Of a DNA stretch of 64,000 nucleotides, positions 44,846 through 56,271 are shown piece by piece. Under the pieces are notes generated by a model, which saw nothing but the letters and a program-made list of their open reading frames with translations, was not told where the DNA came from and searched no databases. The translations under genes and the position numbers were made by a program. Source of the DNA: Branchiostoma belcheri (taxonomy: Eukaryota > Chordata > Leptocardii > Amphioxiformes > Branchiostomatidae); contig NW_017803046.1 of the NCBI RefSeq assembly GCF_001625305.1, positions 423,498 through 487,497 on the forward strand. The letters run 5' to 3'. Numbering within the stretch: the stretch's first letter is position 1; every line of letters begins with the position of its first letter.

Positions 44846-45265
44846 GACAGGGCACGTTTAAGCCTCTTATGACTTAGTAATAAGTAATCTCTGCGATGAT
44901 TACCTCTCCTAGACTTGTGCTAACGAAATAAAGCCGAGTATTACCTGTGCTGTGAGAATTACGTCCGCTTGATTATACTTTAACACGCAATTTTGAGCAT
45001 GATACCCGCTGACAATGCGTGTAAAACCTATCATGATCCGTGTGAAGCATGCCCTAGAGCTTACGGAACAATTGGTCGGATTTTCATCGCTGTTTGAATT
45101 ACATGTTTCACCGGCATTAGTGCTTCCTGTATATATGTTGACATCCGTCAGTTTTCGCCCTGCAGTATGACAGTTATTTGTTGTAGTCCCCTGGTGCATG
45201 TGTCTCTGTGGATTTGAGTGTGGGTCGCGTAGGGTCGAGGTGCTGGCACGTGTTGGGGGCAAGGC
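44846..45265. other. unassigned stretch upstream of the 44.8 kb exon
   Basis: A - strand frame of 117 codons is open here but is low in hydrophobic order and ends close to the exon start; it may be leader sequence or chance. Confidence 0.3.
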
Positions 45266-45362
45266 TTAGAGGCATTCAATGCAGTTTCAGTGTGGCAAAA
45301 CTGGACTTCTAGAGTCTGGACATTCTTTTTATTGTATTAAGTGGAATCAATCCTATCCCATA
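45266..45362. repeat. family A element, left part
   Basis: GGCATTCAATGCAGTTTCAG and AATCAATCCTATCCCATAGCG, as in the 13.3 kb half copy. Truncated by a family E repeat. Confidence 0.6.
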
Positions 45363-45540
45363 GCGTTTCATTACTCAGCTGTCAGATCATGGGGCTAGAA
45401 AAAGGTCGGTCAGATCGAAAAAATGCATTAACTGGGGTTCATACACCAAAAAAGGGCTAGGGTCGGCAGGCTTTTCTAGGGTCGATCGGGGAAACAGGAA
45501 ACACAACATTTGGTGTTTTTTGTTTTTTTTTTGCTAGGCC
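45355..45540. repeat. family E repeat
   Basis: CAGCTGTCAGATCATGG, AGGGCTAGGGTCGGCAGG and AAACAGGAAACACAACATTTG, matching 28,140-28,335. Confidence 0.6.
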
Positions 45541-46110
45541 TAAGCAAAGCAATTGCAGTACGTGGCTAGGGGGCAACGGCCGCGCTAAATATGCCCGTTT
45601 TTTAACCGGCGCTACGTACACTCAACAGCGCTTTTCAATCATTGTTTCATTTTCTTCTCACCCCAATCGGCTAGACATCAGACATGGACAGGGAAAAAGG
45701 CGTCTCAACCCGCGGCAACTTCAATGCTTTGATTTCAGGTGGGAATTCGGGAGAACAAAGCACGAATCTGCACTAAAGGTCAGCGGCAGGTAAAGGTGGA
45801 AAACACGCGGTCTACAGCTGCCATTTCAAGCCGTGATCAAAACGAAATTTTTAACAGAGGTCAGATGCTACAAAATCCCTTACCTTACTTCGCTCGATTG
45901 CTATTCATGGTCGGTTTGTTTGTACAACATCAGAGAGCAACAACACATGGGTATGTAGGTTAAATACGTCAACAGAAAATATACAGTATTAAATTGCACT
46001 GCTTGAATATGTTCAACGAAAACATCATTCTATAAAACGACAAGAAATCATGTATGATTTTCATTCAAACAGTTCTGGACATTTTCATGCATGCCGTTCT
46101 TTTTTTCCAT
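45541..46110. other. non-coding stretch, no gene recognised
   Basis: A + strand frame (45,739-45,963) without motif. Nothing supported. Confidence 0.35.
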
Positions 46111-46111
46111 A

Positions 46112-46480
46112 TCGTGATTGTTTGATGTTATGGACATAATATGGTTTGGGTTGCAACAACAGAGGTCAAGGGCAATTATGGGTAATCTCTAGCGACTTTG
46201 TGCGATACTGCAGCGGCGCACCTGGGTGTGATATCTCGTGTTGTGGACATGCTATGGTTTTGATTTTTGAGTGTGACATAGGTGTTGTGCAATGGGTGCC
46301 TGTTTAGTCCTAGTGTGGGCCTTTTATGGTGAGAGCTAGAGAGCAGAAACGTTGATGTTTTGATTGTATTTTCATAATACTTTGTCAGTAGGTTTGGGAT
46401 GGGAATGGGAAGGTCAAGTTCAATGACGGGTATTCTAGCGGCTTTCTAAGGTACTGCAGCAGCACCTGCAGGTTTGCTAT
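46112..46480. repeat. degenerate tandem repeat, period about 120
   Basis: ATGTTATGGACATAATATGG, TGTTGTGGACATGCTATGG and related blocks (GTCAAGGGCAATTATGGGTA against GTCAAGTTCAATGACGGGTA, ACTGCAGCGGCGCACCTG against ACTGCAGCAGCACCTG) recur at 120- and 248-base steps. Confidence 0.5.
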
Positions 46481-46497
46481 GCAGCTGTCCTGTGCAA

Positions 46498-46770
46498 ATG
46501 TTTTTGATTCATGATCAGTGGGAACATCACATGCATGTACACAGCCAACATCATATATACAAGGAATGAAATACATCACTGCATCAAAGTAAAAGACAAA
46601 AGAATAAATCATAGCCTTGTCTCTCTTCATATTTATTTGCCACCCACGTTCCGGCATGGCAACAGACATCTTTGCCATTTTCGGCATGTTGACCACTGTC
46701 AGAGGGTAACACAATTCCTTCTTGTTTTTTTACAAAACCAGGCGAGAATTAATGCGCGCGCTGATGACGC
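46498..46770 (+). repeat. family F element, right part
   Basis: AGACATCTTTGCCATTTTCG, GCATGTTGACCACTGTCAG and ATTAATGCGCGCGCTGATGAC. Left end missing and right tip lost. Confidence 0.65.
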
Positions 46771-47246
46771 AGCGATACATTGCATAACACACGGCAAAAC
46801 AAATTAGTGTACTAAACAACACAAAATAACAAACAACGAAGGTTTGAGATTTTTTTTAATTTTACCTCTAGTTACGTCTCTTATCATATCAGTATGTGAT
46901 GCAATAGATTATAACAGAAATTTATTGACACAACAAAGGTACAGCGAATTTCGTGAGGTCTTAAACTACATATAGACATACAAACAGATACGTGGGTACA
47001 ACAAAATTGACCTACGTACAAAACAATAGCTGAATCAACTTATACTGTTTGTTGTCAGGTCTACACAGTCTTTGATATATTTACCTATTTGTGCACAGTA
47101 AGGGTTATTAACTTCTAGAATGAAATTGAATTGATCTATAGCATGATTATATATATTATATTGCCACGCTCAATGTTATCATCAATACTTAATTGTTTCA
47201 ACAGATGAGGAATTAGACTGAATCAACACTGCCGCGTTTTTAGATG
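46771..47246. other. non-coding stretch, no gene recognised
   Basis: AT-rich, no repeat match or exon. Confidence 0.4.
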
Positions 47247-47599
47247 CAGGGCTCGAAATACTGGGTGCATGTGCACCTTAGTGCACCCAAAATTGGAACT
47301 GTGCACCCAATTTTTTTCTGTGGGTGCACTGGTGCACACAAATATTTTTGTACGTATTTTTTTACATACTAAATGTATGATAGCATACAGGATATTCTTT
47401 GAATCTGTCAGAAAAATGATAAAATCTTTGTTGTAGTAGTTCTGTAAGATTTTGAAGTTAGTTCCCATTTCATATTCAAGCTTAGAAGAGGAGCAGTTAG
47501 ATCTATAATCAGGTTTTGTTGTTTATGGTGCACCCCCCAAAAAAATTTCAGGTTGGGTACACCAGTGCACCTATTCCCAAAAATGAATTTCGAGTCCTG
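47247..47599. repeat. hAT-like miniature element
   Basis: Tips CAGGGCTCGAAATAC and AATTTCGAGTCCTG are inverted repeats of the hAT-type CAGGG form. AGATG borders the element on both sides, a possible 5-base target duplication. The interior is rich in GGTGCACC palindromes (ATGTGCACC, TAGTGCACCC, TGGTGCACA). No coding capacity. Confidence 0.65.
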
Positions 47600-47871
47600 A
47601 GATGTAGACGCAAAATGAAAGGTTAGATAACCAATTACATGTTGTTAAGACGTAATTTTTCGCAGGTGGCGTAAAGTGGCTTCGGGCAAACGCAATAAAA
47701 TTTCTCAGCAAGAGCCCCGGGTGATTGGTGATGTGCCGCACTCGTGTTGGCGTAATCTGCTCGGTAAAGATGATTGCTCATTTCGTAGACGTTTTGTTTT
47801 TACGCAATCGAGTGCAGGGTTTTAGATAGTTATACTCATATTGCGTAGCGCAGTCGGAGTTAAGCTCTCTA
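47600..47871. other. non-coding stretch, no gene recognised
   Basis: Nothing recognised. Confidence 0.4.
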
Positions 47872-48231
47872 TTAGGCCATGTTGATTTGATTATATGGGT
47901 GACATCCTCTGGGAATCCCAAAACTGATGCAAGCGTGCGAATAAAAACGTGGTCATGAAGGTTGAACAAATGACACAAAGTATGGTATGGCAAAAAATCT
48001 AGTCTTCAAATTCATTTCTTTACATTTTCGTCTTTTTCGTTTGATTTTGGCATTCTACGACTTTGGTATCGTTTTCCGATGTATTTTGATTTTCAACTTA
48101 CGCTGTATATTTTCTTATTTTGCAACTGTTTTTACGATTTACAGTATGGTTGAAACCTTTTTTTAAAACGGCCGAAAATCCATGCGCGCGTGGATGTCAT
48201 CCATATAATCAAATCACCATGGCCTTAGGGC
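47872..48231 (-). repeat. miniature inverted-repeat element, family G
   Basis: Left TTAGGCCATGTTGATTTGATT then ATATGGGTGACATCC; right GATGTCATCCATATAATC then AAATCACCATGGCCTTA. Inverse orientation to the copy at 33,036. Confidence 0.8.
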
Positions 48232-48916
48232 CTAGTTCATTCGCTGATGGTGCATTTTCAATAACACGGCGGTCACGCCGTTTAAAATCATGCTTCAAGA
48301 TCCTTCTACAGCAACAGTTTTCTTTCCCCGGACAGCAAAATTATCGAACTGCCTCCCAAACAAAACAGACCTTCTCTGGGTGGCCAACTCCTCTGGCTAA
48401 TTAAATCCTCTTTTCAGGCCGATTTGTACTATTTATTCCGCCTGCAAATGAGTCTGGTGGGGACTGTGAAACTATAACATATGCTTTCCTTCCTAATGCA
48501 ATCCTCAAGCTTTCAAAATAAAGCTCAGTTGTGTGAATCATTGTGGCACGAAAGCTCTCTAAATGCCCTTTTTTGGCGAGAAGGGCCAAGCAAGAATTCC
48601 CCCTATACCATCATAAGCGATGTGTTGGACTAATCTAATGTGTAGTAACATCTCCACGCGGCTAGACCTAGAGGAGCAGGTGTGGAATTTTTTTTTTTCC
48701 TTTTTGCACGTCGCCCTGACAAACCACTTCGCATGGCAGTCGTTTTGTTTGGCCTTGTGGCACTCTCGCCACAGTAATGTGTTCACTGCCGCACGGGGAG
48801 GACCTCACCTTGGACTTCAAACACGGCCGAATGACGAAATATGTAAAAGCTTTGTCGGCAATCCAGGAAAACATAATTCGGTAAGAGTTGTTGATATAAA
48901 GGCAGTTTTTTTCTAT
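48232..48916. other. unassigned stretch
   Basis: On the - strand, ATGTTTTCCTGGATTGCCGAC leads to a frame MFSWIADKAFTYFVIRPCLK that ends at a donor-like AAG|GTGAGG (about 48,810-48,875). It could be a small first exon but has no partner exon in phase nearby. Confidence 0.25.
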
Positions 48917-48917
48917 T

Positions 48918-49101
48918 AAAGGCATCCAATGCGATTTCTGGATGAGGAAATGTATCTGATATTGGCATTTACTGGTATTTCTAAGTAGCACATTTTCGTC
49001 ATCTACTGGAAAAAGCGCAAAACAAGCTACGTGAGACGTCTCTTTATTTTTTGGTACCACTAATAATTGAAATCTGAAATTGCACTGGATACCTTTAAGA
49101 C
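48918..49101. repeat. family A element, internally deleted
   Basis: Left GGCATCCAATGCGATTTCTG, right GAAATTGCACTGGATACCTT; only about 184 bases, with ACAAGCTACGTGAGACGTCTC inside. Confidence 0.7.
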
Positions 49102-51150
49102 GGCCTATCTTACTGTATACTCCAAACCAATGTTCTCCAAATCTAACGTTGACGTGCCACATGATACTTAGGAGGAACCGGTCTAAAACAAGGAAGAACC
49201 GGATTAGAACAGGTATTAGGCAGATGAGTCTGGAATTATCCAGTTCAAACCGGGGTAGCCAGTGCGGAAATTGTGCACTGCACAAGTCCAGACGCGTTGA
49301 CAGATGCCTGCCATTAAAACAGCGTATGTTGGAGAACGGTCATAAAAAAGACGTACAAGATACCATCATAATTCTTGTTCCTCAGATAACGTTTGGTGAA
49401 TTGATATTTGCGTTGTAGTATGACGTTCTAAGTATAATTCTAGGCAGATACAAGTTCCAGAAGCAAAAGATAACCAACAGTGTTTTAGTAGTGTCGTTTT
49501 GTGTCTATTGTGTTAAGTCGATAAAATTGTACTTTATTTCTCTGATTATTGTGCTGTGGCATACACATGGGGAAATTATGTTGACGGTCATTTTGTCAGA
49601 TTGCCATTTCTGTTTAGAACTGAGTATGGTACATTGAAGACTTGAAGTGTTTGATGCACACTTTCAGAAGCACAAAATTGCAATCTTTTAAAATCTGGCA
49701 AGGTATAGAAACCGACACCCCATGTGCCCCTCACGTACGAGTACATGTCTTTTCTTCAGATCCGCGCTCAGTGTAGTTGTACGTAAATCAAACTAGCATG
49801 TCAAAGAATCGCCAACATCCTTCCGAATCTACACGTTAAAAGATGGCCTCGACTGTAACACTCAGTCAATGCCACCTCAGAAATTCTTCCAAATACAATT
49901 ACACTCTTTTTTCGCTCTACAAGCCAGTAACGCAAGTGTATACCTTATGTGTAGTCCTGACGGCCAGCCGTCTTCCTTCCAGATCGTCCCTGTCTCTTAC
50001 GGTGTCGTCTTTCTTCGTCCTTCCTCACAAGCCGCACGTTTCTAACGCCATGTTCTGATGAAAAGCACGGGGTGCCATTCTAACACACCTAGAGAATATC
50101 TGCCTAGCTTCTATCTCTTTCTCTATATATTATGTGTGTGCAGACTACGTGCTGTACGGAGAATTCAATGTTATGCAGGGAAAATCAGGGCGGTAATACT
50201 GCGTTGAAAGTTGCGTGGGAAAAGGCTCCCCAGAGGCACGACGCAATTATTGCTACCCTTTCCCTGCAAAAAAAGAGAGAGGGGCACGGAACTCTCATTT
50301 CATTCAAATAAGTGTACCGTCTACACTCGTCCAGACCAACATTGTAGTACATGTCCTTGTACTGTAGTGTATTGTGTTTAATTGGCACAAAATTGGCACA
50401 AAAGAGAAACTTAAGGGCCCTTCTACATGTATCTTGGCGTCTTGAAAATAGAAGCTCGTGGGAAGACCACATAAAAATCATGCGGGATATACACAAGCTT
50501 ACCGCGCAAATCACACAAAAGTGCTCCGTGAATTATTGTTTTTCAACAAAAGTCGTTATAACCACGCTGAAGACAGGGTTGTTGGCGTCTAGAGAGCTCT
50601 TTGTTCTGTTAGAATATAATATTCACAATTGGTGCCTGGAGAATTAATTATCAATCATAATTGGTTTCAGATTTACAGAGCATTATGAGATATTATATCA
50701 GGTCTTTAATTTCATACCACACACACACATAAAAACTGACGTGAATTGCGGAGGAGACAAAATTCTTAGTAAATCTCGTGAGAGGGACCCCCCCTCCCTA
50801 CTTCTCATTTTAGTTGCCATCTCCTCCTGTAAGATTGCGATTGACCCTCACCCACGCCTTTCCTCCGCGCAATGTCCCTAACTGTCTCCTCGAAAACTTT
50901 TTCAAATAAAACGACCTTCAAAAAGGCCCAATCTGTTCGTAGACTGATTGATTTTCAATCTTGCTGAAGTCGTGTGTTTTCGCAGAATAGAGTTGGCACT
51001 GAATCTTGCCCTGGTTAGTCTGGGTGTACGAACGAGACGTTAAATTGGAGTGTTGGACAGTTGACTCACATGTATCGATCAAGAATGTGGTCTCTGTAGA
51101 TATACTGGAATAAATGCAAACTTCATACAGTCGCCAATGAGAGGTAGTGA
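49102..51150. other. non-coding stretch, no gene recognised
   Basis: Several frames of 70-110 codons on both strands with no motif. Around 49,930-50,050 both strands look codon-like (a basic - strand run RKDEERRHRKRQGRSG), so no strand can be chosen. AC microsatellite near 50,720. Confidence 0.35.
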
Positions 51151-51154
51151 GATT

Positions 51155-51440
51155 TAGGCCACAGCAAGTAAATTTTATGGATGGTATCCTCCAAATCTAA
51201 TGCGATAGGGCGAAAAAAAAAACAAGGCGGGCCAAAAACAACAAGATTCCTACATTTTTAGATTTGACAAACCTTGTTAAACAATAAATGATACCTATAT
51301 TGTGCTAAGGTTATTACCAACTATTACAACATTCATTTTTCACTGAAACAACTTTGAAAAATAAAAGTTTTCATTCATTGTGCAAATGGCTTTGATTCAG
51401 TGGGAACATTAAATATACACTGCCACCAGCACATAAAGAA
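51155..51440 (+). repeat. family F element, left part
   Basis: TAGGCCACAGCAAGTAAATT then TTATGGATGGTATCC, then AACAAGGCGGGCC; right half missing. Confidence 0.7.
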
Positions 51441-51500
51441 TGGGTTAAGAAATTCGAAAATGTAAAATTATATTTTCGAATTTTTTTAACCATTCTTTAT
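51437..51500. repeat. hairpin of about 28-base arms
   Basis: AAGAATGGGTTAAGAAATTC and GAATTTTTTTAACCATTCTT with CGAAAATgtaaaattATATTTTCG at the centre. Confidence 0.75.
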
Positions 51501-52527
51501 TGATGAGAAGCTCAAATCGACCCGCAGACCGCTTTTCATTGAGGTTATGAAAATGAGCCAAAGATAATGGAATGCAAAATCGTCACAATACAGATTCATT
51601 ACGTAAAGAAATGTTGATCTCTAGACATGTTATGAAATCCATTTCTAATATGTCACACTTTCCCGCGGGTAATTTATAAGACGCCAGATGACAAATGATA
51701 GAATCAAACGTAGTCTGAATGGGAATTAAGCTGGATACAATGTTGGTATGTTAGGAGATTGGAGGAATGGGATGGGATTTAGCTTTGAGCACAGTTGGAG
51801 CATTGGGCTACGGACACTGGAAGCTAGAGCTAAACGCTCAGTTGTCACACATCGCCGAATATGGCCTCCCGAACACTGGTCGATGTGTGTGTTATTAAAC
51901 ATGATAAGATGGATTTTTATGTTACATCAATTAACTAGAGTTCCACAGCTGCAGCTTCTTGAGTTATGTACACATGTACACATACCAAAACATATACCAA
52001 GCCCATACCTACATTGTACCGTAGGAAGTCAACTGGTAAACCACTTTCGAACTTGACCCTCGTTTCCACAACCGCTACTCACCTACCAAATCCATCCACA
52101 GCTTCCCGAGCTTTGCTGCACACACACAGAGTGCATACAAATCACCATGCAGTGCAGTAGGAAAACGCCAGGTGTAACAATTTGCGAACTTGACCTTCGT
52201 TTTCACAACCGCTACTCACCTACCAAATACCATTTACAGCTTCTCGAGTTATGCTGCTGACATACATACAGACCCAGACCACAGCCATTCTACCATGGCA
52301 AAACCGAAAACATACTCTTCTTGTCGAAGGCAATACAGAGACAATTTCGTTTTTGACCTTATTGTTGTAACGCAAGGCGCCAGTGGTAGAGAGATACCAA
52401 TGCATTCATGAAAGGTGGCCGTGACCACTAGTATGTACGTATCAACAGCTTCCTACCATCAATCGATTTCGCATTATTTCCAATCATCTCAGTCAGAGGA
52501 AATGAGCACACACTGAGGGATTTTAAA
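51501..52527. other. non-coding stretch with an imperfect direct repeat
   Basis: GAACTTGACC(C/T)TCGTTT, CACAACCGCTACTCACCTACC and ACAGCTTC(C/T)CGAG occur twice, about 140 bases apart (near 52,048 and 52,187). No gene recognised. Confidence 0.45.
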
Positions 52528-52866
52528 GGCATCCAGAGCAGTTTTAAGGGTTTGGAAACCCGATTTTTCAGAGTGAATATTCTAGTCATCTACATACTCA
52601 GTTGAAACCACACTATCCCAATGTACATTGCCCCTCATGGAGCAAAAATTCCCAAAATTCTGACGGAAAATGGTTGCTGGAAGGGCCCTGGGCTGATTTT
52701 TATTGTACTACCCAGAACATAAAGGACACATCTTGGGGCTTGTTTCTGCAGTTTGCTGACTCAAATGTGCCAATGCGAAGCTCTATGTCTGTGTAAATAT
52801 CACAAAAATTGCCTTATTCAGAATATCTCCAATTTTGCTGCCCTGAAATCGCGTTGGATACCTTTA
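52528..52866. repeat. miniature inverted-repeat element, family A
   Basis: Left GGCATCCAGAGCAGTTTTAA, right GAAATCGCGTTGGATACCTT. Complete, same subfamily as 34.8 kb. Confidence 0.75.
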
Positions 52867-53075
52867 AACACGTACATCCTTCAGTTGACGCGGTGCCAAC
52901 TGGTGAAAAAAATGTCTTGTTTACAAACCGTGATGACGTCAGTTTATAGAGGCATGATCCTGTCATCATTCAACGCCAACGTTGACTTATACCGGATACG
53001 TACAGTCAACTTCCCGGAACTGTTGGGAACATCAACTCGTGTAGATCTGATACCAGATACATCAATAGAAGTTGT

Positions 53076-53436
53076 TAAAGGCATCCAAAGCAATTTCAGG
53101 GCGGCAAAACTGGAAATATTCTAGATAAGGCAATCTGTATGATATTGACACATACTGCCCCACATTAGCACATTTTAATCAGTATCTCATACTTATACAT
53201 TTAAAATTGCAAGCATCATGCAGGATGAGTGTATTATTTTCTGGGTTGTACCCTAAAAATCAGCCCAGGGTCCTTCCTGTAGCCGTTCTTCGTCAGAATT
53301 TTCGGTATTTCTGTTCCATGAATGTTGACATACATTGGGACTGTTATGTTTCAACTTAGTATGTAGATAAGTGATTGGAATACTGTCTTTGAAAAAATCT
53401 GGTTTCCAAGCCCTGAAAACTGCACTGGATGCGTTA
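53076..53436. repeat. miniature inverted-repeat element, family A
   Basis: Left GGCATCCAAAGCAATTTCAG then GGCGGCAAAACTGG, right AACTGCACTGGATGCGTTAA. Complete, inverse orientation to its neighbour at 52,528. Confidence 0.75.
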
Positions 53437-53494
53437 ATGTGAATCAGATATAGTGTGATGTTATAAAAAATCTGGTTTGCGCTCTGCTACCCGT

Positions 53495-53660
53495 ATCCAT
53501 CTCTCTCTTTCTCTCTCTCTCTCTCTTTCTCGTTCTCTCATCACTCACTCTGTCTATCTGTGTCAGTCTATCCATCTATCTCCCTCTGTCTATCTATCAA
53601 TTCACCTATCTATCTGTATCTATTTATCTACCTATTTATCTGTGTATTGATTGATGAATC
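53495..53660. repeat. CT and TATC-rich low-complexity tract
   Basis: CT run at 53,503-53,535, then degenerate CTATCTAT sequence. Frames rich in SLCLS or YLFIYLF are artefacts. Confidence 0.7.
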
Positions 53661-53764
53661 GATCTTTTCATTAATTCAGAATATGCCATACCGTCAATCC
53701 AAATTCAGAATATACGTTTGTTTGCACTTCGTAGAGACTCTCATTGATGTTTTGTGTATTGCTT

Positions 53765-54045
53765 TAATTATGTTTACCAAAGGAAAACATTGTTTTTGCT
53801 ACGTGTCCTCTTCTTCCTCTTCCGTTCCAAACACTGACCTCTGACATGGCCAATGAACTGATTTGTTGACGTCTCTCACCATGGTAACTGGTGTTAGGTT
53901 ACATAATGTTGCAATTTTATAGTAGAAGGGATTTATACTCTTGTCTGACCATATATACGAATGTATTTGAGTAAAAATTAACAGAGCAGACCACATGCGA
54001 AGGTAAACGTTATGCATTTGCTTTGCAAAATTGTTACCTTTCTAG
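53765..54045. repeat. family D repeat, most complete copy
   Basis: From TATGTTTACCAAAGGAAAAC to TATGCATTTGCTTTGC then TTACCTTTCTAG; the two tips (TTTACCaaagGAAAAC and GCATTTGCTTTGCAAAATTGTTACC) are weakly inverted. Confidence 0.65.
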
Positions 54046-54303
54046 TTGGTATTTTACATCTTCGTCATATGTTTAATTATATAAACAGATATAGTTAGAT
54101 ATTATTTCACTCTAGATTATCAGGACTTTGGCAGTATAACGAAATAGTATTCTGTCTTCCCAGTCAAATAAAGCTGCATATTTTCGTGGATTCAGCGAGA
54201 GTAGTTTTAAAGTAAGGACTTGCTATAGCGTCTTCTGGCGATAGTTATTAGTACTGCACCAATCAGACTAATACACACAGAGTGGCATGTTTTTATATGG
54301 CTG

Positions 54304-54525
54304 TTGACTAGGCTTATCAAACTTTTACCTACAAATTTAGCTGGCTGTTACATGCTATCGGCAGATTGCCATGAGAATGCGTCAAGAAGCTACGTATCTG
54401 ATCTACAAGTTGATGATGACTGGTTTATTATTCTCCACATAAACATACACAGTTTAAAAGTCTATGGCAGCCTAAATGGCTTAATTGTCGACTTCTTACG
54501 ATTTTTTAGCTGTTTAGACAAGTGA
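54304..54525 (+). pseudogene. LINE endonuclease-domain remnant
   Basis: The frame ends DDDWFIILHINIHSLKVYGS then LNGLIVDFLRFFSCLDK and stop. The LHxNIxSL...FLxxL pattern is the start of the apurinic-type endonuclease domain in CR1/L2-like non-LTR retrotransposons. About 74 codons remain, cut by a family A end. No catalytic residues beyond the N of NIHSL are kept. Confidence 0.5.
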
Positions 54526-54530
54526 AAATT

Positions 54531-54592
54531 GAAAATTGACTTTGTAAATCAAATTTTGCCGCTCCGAAATTGCATTGGATGCCTTTAAGATT
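54531..54592. repeat. family A right end, solo
   Basis: TTTTGCCGCTCCGAAATTGC then ATTGGATGCCTTTAA without a left partner. Confidence 0.6.
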
Positions 54593-54656
54593 GGACAATC
54601 TCGGTGACCAATGAATGGAAAGAGTTGAGATCCCAAAGGCCTGGGCCTAGGCTACC

Positions 54657-54939
54657 CTAGCCTGGCATCCAGTCTTATCTTGGTTGGGGCATAGTAGTTG
54701 GGGCTGTGTCTTCGGGGCTCTAATAGCCCCCCCCCCCGCCCCCCGCCTAGTACATGTACAACAGGCCGCCTGGTAGGAGTGTTACGCTAATAGAGACGGC
54801 ACGCCGGGTAGCTGTTTTGCCCCATCTACCATCGTAAAATACCTACCGGGAAACCTAGCTGAAGCGGGCGGGGAAGAGCTCCTGCAACCCCGAGAAAAAC
54901 TCGCCAAAACTACGATAAGACTGGATATCGGGCAAAGGC
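54657..54939. repeat. inverted-repeat element with CCTGGCATCCAG ends
   Basis: Left TAGCCTGGCATCCAGTCTTA, right ATAAGACTGGATATCGGGC. A C/G homopolymer-like tract lies at 54,729-54,748. No coding capacity. Only one copy in this window. Confidence 0.55.
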
Positions 54940-55257
54940 AACCCTTTCCCAGACACAAAACCCCTCAGGGTAAGACCCTGTTGTTATTGTCTACTCAGGG
55001 AGACGCCTAGCGTCCCATTCTGTCAGGAAGGTGTGATTACATACACGGGCATGCCTAACTATAAATCTTCATTCTTCTTGAAGCAACAAAGACCAATAAG
55101 GCCTCTGCTTTTTCAAAGTTCGATGAGTTGTCATATCTACTATTTGGCATCACCCCAAGACGAACCTTACTCTCTTGTCGCAAACCAACAATGTGAACAT
55201 TGTTAGAGTGAAGGTGTTAAATTGACTGAAAACTAACTGAGAGATCTAAGGATAACT
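54940..55257. other. non-coding stretch, no gene recognised
   Basis: Nothing recognised. Confidence 0.4.
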
Positions 55258-55630
55258 TAAAGGGTCACTGAGTAACATTTTTGCAAGTTCAAATATTTTA
55301 TTTGAAAAATATTCGTGTGATTGTTATGTACGTCCACTTTAAAACATTTTGAAACACCAATTATCTGTCATTTATGACATTTGTGGTTTGCTCTAAAACA
55401 GAGTACAAGTTTTTGGTGCCACCACAAACGACCAGAATGTAAACAAACATGGCTGACACCATGTGTTCCCAGCTTTGAAACACACTCGTAAGGCGTCATA
55501 CTTTGGCACCTTCACTTCCTGAATGGAACTTATTTGCAATAGAGTAGGGTTGATTCAACTTACCTGATATAGAAAGAAATGACCAGAAAATTTACTTTTT
55601 GTATCGTCCTAATGCAGCTGTAATGCTTCG
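55258..55630. repeat. family C element
   Basis: TTAAAGGGTCACTGAGTAAC, then GTAAACAAACATGGCTGACA and TAAGGCGTCATACTTTGGC, in inverse orientation to the copy at 41.6 kb. The right tip is altered. Confidence 0.7.
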
Positions 55631-55763
55631 CTAGAACTACTAACCTAAAGGAGAAGACTGAGTGTATACCAGCCAGGCGTCATTCATGATCAATGTCGGC
55701 GAAAAGCTAGAACGTTAACAGAACATCGTAATAGGTGAAGCGTTCGTGAGATCAAACAATCTT

Positions 55764-56021
55764 CAGGGGTGCCAGAGTATACAGTGCAATTTTACGGAAT
55801 ACAGTGCAATCGTACGGAATACAGCACAATCGCATTATTATACAGTGCAATTTTACGGAATACAGTGTAATCGTATTAGTATACAGTGCAATTTTACTAG
55901 TATACTAATACGATTGTACTGTATTCCGTAAAATTGCACTGTATACTAATACGATTGTATTGTATTCCGTAAAATTGCATCGTATTCCGTAAAATTGCAT
56001 CGGTATACCCTGGCACCCCTG
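55764..56021. repeat. fold-back element built of short repeats
   Basis: Tips CAGGGGTGCCAG and CTGGCACCCCTG. Both arms consist of repeated ATACAGTGCAATTTTACGGA-like units or their inverse, with TACTAGTATACTAATAC at the centre. Near-perfect 258-base palindrome. Confidence 0.8.
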
Positions 56022-56035
56022 TATACAACTGTCGT

Positions 56036-56254
56036 TATTTGTGTTGCTGTCCTCAAATGTACCCACGCCATGATTACGTTCGCTTCGTTGCAAGTCTGTA
56101 CCTGTTTGGTTCGTCCTAGAACTGTTAGAAGCTGAAGAAGAGAGACGTCTGTTCTGACTGATTAATACAACTGATTTTATCCAATCATTGATCATCAAAA
56201 ACTCTGGAACGGGATCGCTGTTCAAACGCGGAACAATACTAGGACGAGCTTACG
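56036..56254 (-). other. open minus-strand stretch, possible exon
   Basis: About 73 codons are open after TAA, reading LNSDPVPEFLMINDWIKSVV, then RRLSSSASNSSRTNQTGT, then HGVGTFEDSNTNNDSC. The frame then runs into the fold-back element. The + strand has stops. No convincing acceptor or donor was found and no family is recognised. Confidence 0.25.
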
Positions 56255-56271
56255 AACGTTCGAAACATGAC

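Noticed and set aside
48668-49285. 205-codon minus-strand frame
   Set aside because: It crosses a family A element and unrelated flanks; composition is not protein-like over its length.
49930-50050. Basic-rich exon on the minus strand
   Set aside because: The opposite strand is equally open with its own acceptor-like site, so no strand can be supported.
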